Positions 15,103 through 17,897 of a stretch of 17,897 nt of DNA are shown piece by piece. Each line of letters begins with the position of its first letter. The first letter of the stretch is position 1. Origin of the DNA: an uncultured Oscillospiraceae bacterium. GTDB taxonomy: Bacteria; Bacillota; Clostridia; Oscillospirales; Oscillospiraceae. The stretch lies in NCBI GenBank assembly GCA_900752305.1, contig CAADUV010000317.1, positions 1 to 17,897 on the forward strand, read 5' to 3'. Position numbers and translations under genes: made by a program. The notes under the pieces are model-generated. The model saw only the letters and a program-made list of their open reading frames with translations, was not told the DNA's origin and searched no databases.

Positions 15103-15974
15103 TCTGCAACCTCTGTCCCCGCAACTGCAACGCCCTGCGCACGGATACGGAAGGCAGTGGCCTGTGTGGGATGCCTGCCCTGCCGGTGGCCGCGCGGGCG
15201 GCGCTGCACCAGTGGGAGGAACCGCCCATCTCTGGCACTCGGGGCAGCGGCACCATCTTTTTCTCTGGCTGTCCCCTCCAATGCGTGTTCTGTCAGAACG
15301 AACCCATCAGTCACGAGGGCCGGGGCAAGGCCATCACGCCGGAGCGTCTGCGCGCCCTCTGTTTCCAGCTCATCGACCAGGGCGCCCACAACATCAATTT
15401 CGTCACCCCCACCCACTACACCCACGTGCTCCTGGACGTGCTGCGGGAGCCGCTGCCGGTGCCGGTGGTGTGGAACACAGGCGGGTATGAGAAGCTGGAA
15501 ACCCTGCGGGCGCTGGAGGGAAAGGTGGACATCTATCTGCCGGACCTGAAATATCTGAACGCCGACGTGGCGCAGCGGTACTCTGCCGCGCCTGACTATC
15601 CGCAGGTGGCTACTGCCGCCATTTTGGAGATGTTCCGGCAGGTGGGGCCGGTGGAATATGCGGCGGACGGCACCCTGAAGAAAGGGGTCATCATCCGACA
15701 TTTGGTGCTGCCCGGTCAGTTGTCTGGTGCCAAGGACGTGATGGACTGGGTTGCGGAACACTTTGCACCGGGGCAGGTGCTGTTCTCCCTGATGAGCCAG
15801 TATCTTCCCTGGGGCAAGGCGGCGGAATATCCGGAGATCAACCGACGGCTGCGGAAGGGCGAGGCTCGGAAGGCAGCGGAGTATATGGAGCTGCTGGGGC
15901 TGGACGGGTTCGTGCAGGAGCAGAGCGCGGCCAGTGACCAGTTTATTCCGGACTTTGACTTTAGCGGACTATAA
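15099..15974 (+). CDS. PflX-like radical SAM protein (COG1313)
   Basis: A 291-residue radical SAM enzyme. The 4Fe-4S motif C58-x3-C62-x2-C65 sits in FFSGCPLQCVFCQN, after GSGTIFF. An N-terminal set of extra cysteines, C3, C6, C10 and C23 (MICNLCPRNCNALR, then GLCGM), is typical of this PflX group and may hold a second cluster. Later blocks NFVTPTHYTH, VWNTGGYEKLETL, VDIYLPDLKYL and IIRHLVLPGQ follow the family order. PflX resembles the pyruvate formate-lyase activating enzyme, but its substrate is unknown. The ATG at 15099 lies inside the mutY stop (ATGA overlap) with GGAGAGGAGGG just upstream; longer versions of the frame run within mutY and are not needed. A bidirectional terminator follows. 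Confidence 0.9.
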   Translation: MICNLCPRNCNALRTDTEGSGLCGMPALPVAARAALHQWEEPPISGTRGSGTIFFSGCPLQCVFCQNEPISHEGRGKAITPERLRALCFQLIDQGAHNINFVTPTHYTHVLLDVLREPLPVPVVWNTGGYEKLETLRALEGKVDIYLPDLKYLNADVAQRYSAAPDYPQVATAAILEMFRQVGPVEYAADGTLKKGVIIRHLVLPGQLSGAKDVMDWVAEHFAPGQVLFSLMSQYLPWGKAAEYPEINRRLRKGEARKAAEYMELLGLDGFVQEQSAASDQFIPDFDFSGL

Positions 15975-15979
15975 GCAGA

Positions 15980-16021
15980 AAAACAGACTGCTGCAAGAGC
16001 ATCATCCTGCAGCAGTCCTTT
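15980..16021. terminator. Bidirectional terminator between pflX-like gene and small membrane gene
   Basis: Perfect 10-bp stem (15986-15995 with 16008-16017, 12-base loop). The plus-strand tail CCTTTG is weak; the minus-strand tail TGTTTTTC is good. It therefore mainly ends the leftward transcript. I see nothing else in 16022-16072. Confidence 0.75.
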
Positions 16022-16072
16022 GCCAACGTGATAGAGGGAAGCAATGCAATCGTTTCGTACGTTGGGTCGTGT

Positions 16073-16387
16073 TTACTTTTTCTTTAACAGTGCTGCCTTT
16101 ACAACGCCCTTGGGATCTTTGACCAGCAGAACCACCAGCCAGACGATCAGTCCCAATGCTACAACAGACAGACCGAGGAAGAAGTCATTGAGCATATCCA
16201 TGGGAGCCGGGGTGAAGTATTCCGCATGAAGCTCCGCGTATTCAAAGATAGCATCTACCAGCCACATGATGGACGCGCCCCAATACAAGAAGCACAGGAC
16301 ACTCACCTTATAATCGTCATTCGGCGCTTTTTTATACCAGACCACAGTTGCAATCACTGCGGCGAATACCGTTGTCAACAGTGTCAT
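16073..16387 (-). CDS. Unknown 104-residue membrane protein
   Basis: I do not recognise a family. Three hydrophobic segments are visible: residues 1-17 (TLLTTVFAAVIATVVWY), about 28-48 (VSVLCFLYWGASIMWLVDAIF) and about 69-89 (FFLGLSVVALGLIVWLVVLLV). The end is basic (KDPKGVVKAALLKKK). The ribosome site is excellent (AAGGAGGGC, about 6 bases before the ATG at 16387), so it is very likely translated. It lies 98 bases downstream of the leftward DMT exporter with no terminator between them, so they may share a transcript; no clear separate promoter was found. Confidence 0.82.
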   Translation of the reverse strand: MTLLTTVFAAVIATVVWYKKAPNDDYKVSVLCFLYWGASIMWLVDAIFEYAELHAEYFTPAPMDMLNDFFLGLSVVALGLIVWLVVLLVKDPKGVVKAALLKKK

Positions 16388-16485
16388 AAAAAGCCCTCCT
16401 TATTGCGCAATGCTCGTGTGCTTTCGCGCCCGCTTTAACAGCACATTTACATCATACGATTGCATAGTGTAGTCGTTTTTCTTTT

Positions 16486-17373
16486 TCAGCAAGCCGCTTT
16501 CCGCTCCGGCAGAATGAAATAGATGCTCAGGCCGCCGATGATGACCACGATGCCCACCAATTGCTGTAGGGAGATGGACTCGTGGAGGAACAGGTAGGCT
16601 AGGATGCAGGTGCCGATGGGTTCGCCTAGGATGCTCATGGTCACTGCTGAGGCGGGGAGGTTTTTGAGCAGGAGGGTGAATACGAACTGTCCTCCGATGG
16701 TGGACAGCAGCGCCAGGCCGAGAAAAGCCCGCCAGGTTTCTTCTGTGTAGCCCACAAAGGGATTTCCCTGGAGTATGGTATACGCGGCCAAGGCGACGGC
16801 GCTGGCAAGATAGCTCAGGACGGAGTAGGTGACGGCGGAGACCTCCTGCCGGACGGTTTGGCCGATGAAGAAGTAGCAGGAGATGACCCCCGCCGCCAGA
16901 AAGGCCAGCACGTCCCCCAACAGACTCATGCCGCTCACCTGAAAGTCGCCGAATCCGATGATGACGCTGCCCACCAAAGCGATGGCACAGCCGCAGATGG
17001 CGGTGGGTTTGAGCTTGCTTTTCAAGATGACTCGTTCCAGCGCCAGGGAGAACAGGGGCTGCAGGCAGACCAGGACGGTGGAGCTGGCGATGGAGGTAAA
17101 GCGCAGGGACTCGAACCACATCACATAGTGCAGCGCCAAAAACAGGCCAGCCGCGATAATTTTTCTCCACTGTCCTCCACTCAGCCCTCGCACCTCTGCT
17201 CGCGCTTCCTTCCGGAACAGCAGGAATGGGAGCAGCGCAAGGGCTGCCAAGAAGAGGCGGTAAAAGGCGGTGACGCCAGAGGGGGCGTCGGCCAGCTTGA
17301 CGAAGATGGCCGAGGTGGATAGGGCAAAAACGCCGCTGAACAGGATGAGGTAGGTTTTCAGATTAGAATACAT
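16486..17373 (-). CDS. DMT superfamily (EamA) transporter
   Basis: A 295-residue protein with about ten membrane helices in two EamA repeats. Repeat one: FSGVFALSTSAIFVKLADAP, then the YRLFLAALALLPFLLF helix and the end of the repeat, STVLVCLQPLFSLALE. Repeat two: GDVLAFLAAGVISCYFFIGQTVR through ASAVTMSILGEPIGTCILAYLFLHE, which carries the 'l.EP' signature. It probably exports a small metabolite; the substrate is unknown. It is only distantly like the DMT protein at 533-1459, so not a recent duplicate. I chose the ATG at 17373, with GAGTGA just upstream, over a TTG at 17385 that has no ribosome site. It is probably transcribed from 17406-17434 and may read into the 104-residue gene. Confidence 0.92.
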   Translation of the reverse strand: MYSNLKTYLILFSGVFALSTSAIFVKLADAPSGVTAFYRLFLAALALLPFLLFRKEARAEVRGLSGGQWRKIIAAGLFLALHYVMWFESLRFTSIASSTVLVCLQPLFSLALERVILKSKLKPTAICGCAIALVGSVIIGFGDFQVSGMSLLGDVLAFLAAGVISCYFFIGQTVRQEVSAVTYSVLSYLASAVALAAYTILQGNPFVGYTEETWRAFLGLALLSTIGGQFVFTLLLKNLPASAVTMSILGEPIGTCILAYLFLHESISLQQLVGIVVIIGGLSIYFILPERKAAC

Positions 17374-17405
17374 AGGTTCACTCAACTTTTTATTGATATA
17401 ATCTG

Positions 17406-17434
17406 ATTTTACGCACTTTATGTGGAATACGCAA
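17406..17434 (-). promoter_or_regulatory. Probable promoter of the second DMT exporter
   Basis: Minus strand: -35 TTGCGT (17434-17429), a 17-bp spacer, -10 TAAAAT (17411-17406). The match is fair rather than strong. The start would be near 17399, about 26 bases before the ATG. Confidence 0.55.
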
Positions 17435-17447
17435 GGCAGAAGGGCAG

Positions 17448-17480
17448 AAAAAACCCGTCAATCCTGGGATTGACGGGTTT
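17448..17480 (-). terminator. Intrinsic terminator of the rpsF-ssb-rpsR operon
   Basis: Stem 17451-17463 with 17468-17480, 4-base loop. Read on the minus strand it ends in GGGTTTTTTC. It lies 24 bases after the rpsR stop. Confidence 0.92.
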
Positions 17481-17504
17481 TGGATGATCGGAAAAACGAT
17501 CTGC

Positions 17505-17741
17505 TCAGTCAGCCACGTAGGGCAGCAGGGCGATCTGACGGGCGCGCTTGATGGCGACGGTCAGCTGACGCTGATGCATGGCACAGGTGCCGGTGGTACG
17601 ACGGGGCAGGATCTTGCCGCGCTCGGAAATGTAACGGCGCAGTTTTGCGGTATCCTTATAATCGATCTGCTGGACCTTGTCCACGCAGAAGGAACAAACC
17701 TTTCTGCGCTTACGGCCGCGAGGACCTCTATCATAAGCCAT
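17505..17741 (-). CDS. rpsR: 30S ribosomal protein S18
   Basis: A 78-residue protein, the normal length for S18, part of the platform of the small ribosomal subunit beside S6. It shows the family core [19 protein letters not shown], then [16 protein letters not shown] and [14 protein letters not shown]. The cysteines CSFC at residues 16-19 and C with H in TGTCAMH are kept, so this is the zinc-ribbon (C+) form. The ribosome site AAGGAGGT precedes the ATG at 17741. It follows ssb by 46 bases in the usual rpsF-ssb-rpsR operon and is closed by the terminator at 17448-17480. Confidence 0.98.
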   Translation of the reverse strand: MAYDRGPRGRKRRKVCSFCVDKVQQIDYKDTAKLRRYISERGKILPRRTTGTCAMHQRQLTVAIKRARQIALLPYVAD

Positions 17742-17787
17742 AACAGAAACCTCCTTATTGAGATGGGATCACCCAACAGTGATCCGT

Positions 17788-17897
17788 TTAGAACGGCAGT
17801 TCGCCGTCATTATCGCTCATTCCCGCGAAGCCGCCGCTGTCGGGGGCGCCGAAGTTCGCGGGGGGCGCATAGGTGCCAGAGCCGCCTGCGGGGGCGG
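17788..17897 (-). CDS. ssb: Single-stranded DNA-binding protein (C-terminal end, truncated by window)
   Basis: Only the last 36 residues are inside the window. The frame reads a Gly/Pro/Ala-rich tail (GGSGTYAPPANFGAPDSGG) ending in the acidic tip DNDGELPF and a TAA at 17790-17788. The D-x-x-LPF tip is the SSB motif that docks repair and replication proteins. Its position directly before rpsR supports the call. The DNA-binding OB domain lies outside the window. Confidence 0.93.
   Translation of the reverse strand, partial: APAGGSGTYAPPANFGAPDSGGFAGMSDNDGELPF

Noticed and set aside
1..17897. CRISPR arrays, insertion sequences with transposase, integrases or prophage genes.
   Set aside because: No regularly spaced repeats and no transposase or recombinase frames were seen on either strand. 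The Abi gene resembles the Cas13 ancestor group but has no array beside it.

Overview
The window looks like a chromosomal stretch from a GC-rich member of the Clostridia, most likely Oscillospiraceae (Flavonifractor/Oscillibacter-like gut anaerobes). The support is consensus sigma-A promoters with 17-bp spacers, strong AGGAGG-type ribosome binding sites, a tandem glycine riboswitch upstream of a Na+/amino-acid symporter, the order ssb-rpsR, and protein sequences of clostridial type. The family placement is an inference from style. No 16S rRNA or other phylogenetic marker was compared.

Layout. 1-437: 3' part of an isochorismatase-fold cysteine hydrolase. 533-2906: two leftward genes, a DMT/EamA exporter and lysA (diaminopimelate decarboxylase), each with its own promoter and terminator. 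2907-3652: a long divergent intergenic region holding the lysA promoter, the promoter of a tandem glycine riboswitch, a riboswitch-linked intrinsic terminator and a GC-rich unexplained leader. 3653-5041: the AGCS symporter that the riboswitch controls. 5127-12613: a rightward run, probably one operon, with one good promoter at its head and one strong terminator at its end: pyrE, radC, uvrB, uvrA, a COG2426 small membrane exporter and an unknown one-helix protein. Between radC and uvrB lies a duplicated copy of the uvrB start region followed by about 145 bp packed with hairpins.

12638-13769: an AT-richer island with its own promoter, a short terminator-ended RNA and an Abi_2/AbiF-like HEPN protein. 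It sits against the 3' end of tRNA-Leu(UAG). 13773-15974: tRNA-Leu (leftward) and mutY-pflX (rightward), driven by back-to-back promoters. 16073-17373: leftward small membrane protein and a second DMT/EamA exporter. 17505-17897: leftward rpsR and the 3' end of ssb, the usual rpsF-ssb-rpsR ribosomal operon.

How the genes relate. The window is rich in DNA maintenance: uvrA/uvrB excision repair, mutY base-excision repair, radC and ssb. Two systems deserve attention. The first is the abi gene with its upstream terminated RNA, which matches the arrangement of AbiF toxins paired with an RNA antitoxin, the group from which Cas13 is thought to descend. The second is the uvrB 5' duplication, whose two copies differ only at synonymous third codon positions, so the extra copy came from a uvrB that was evolving as a real gene.
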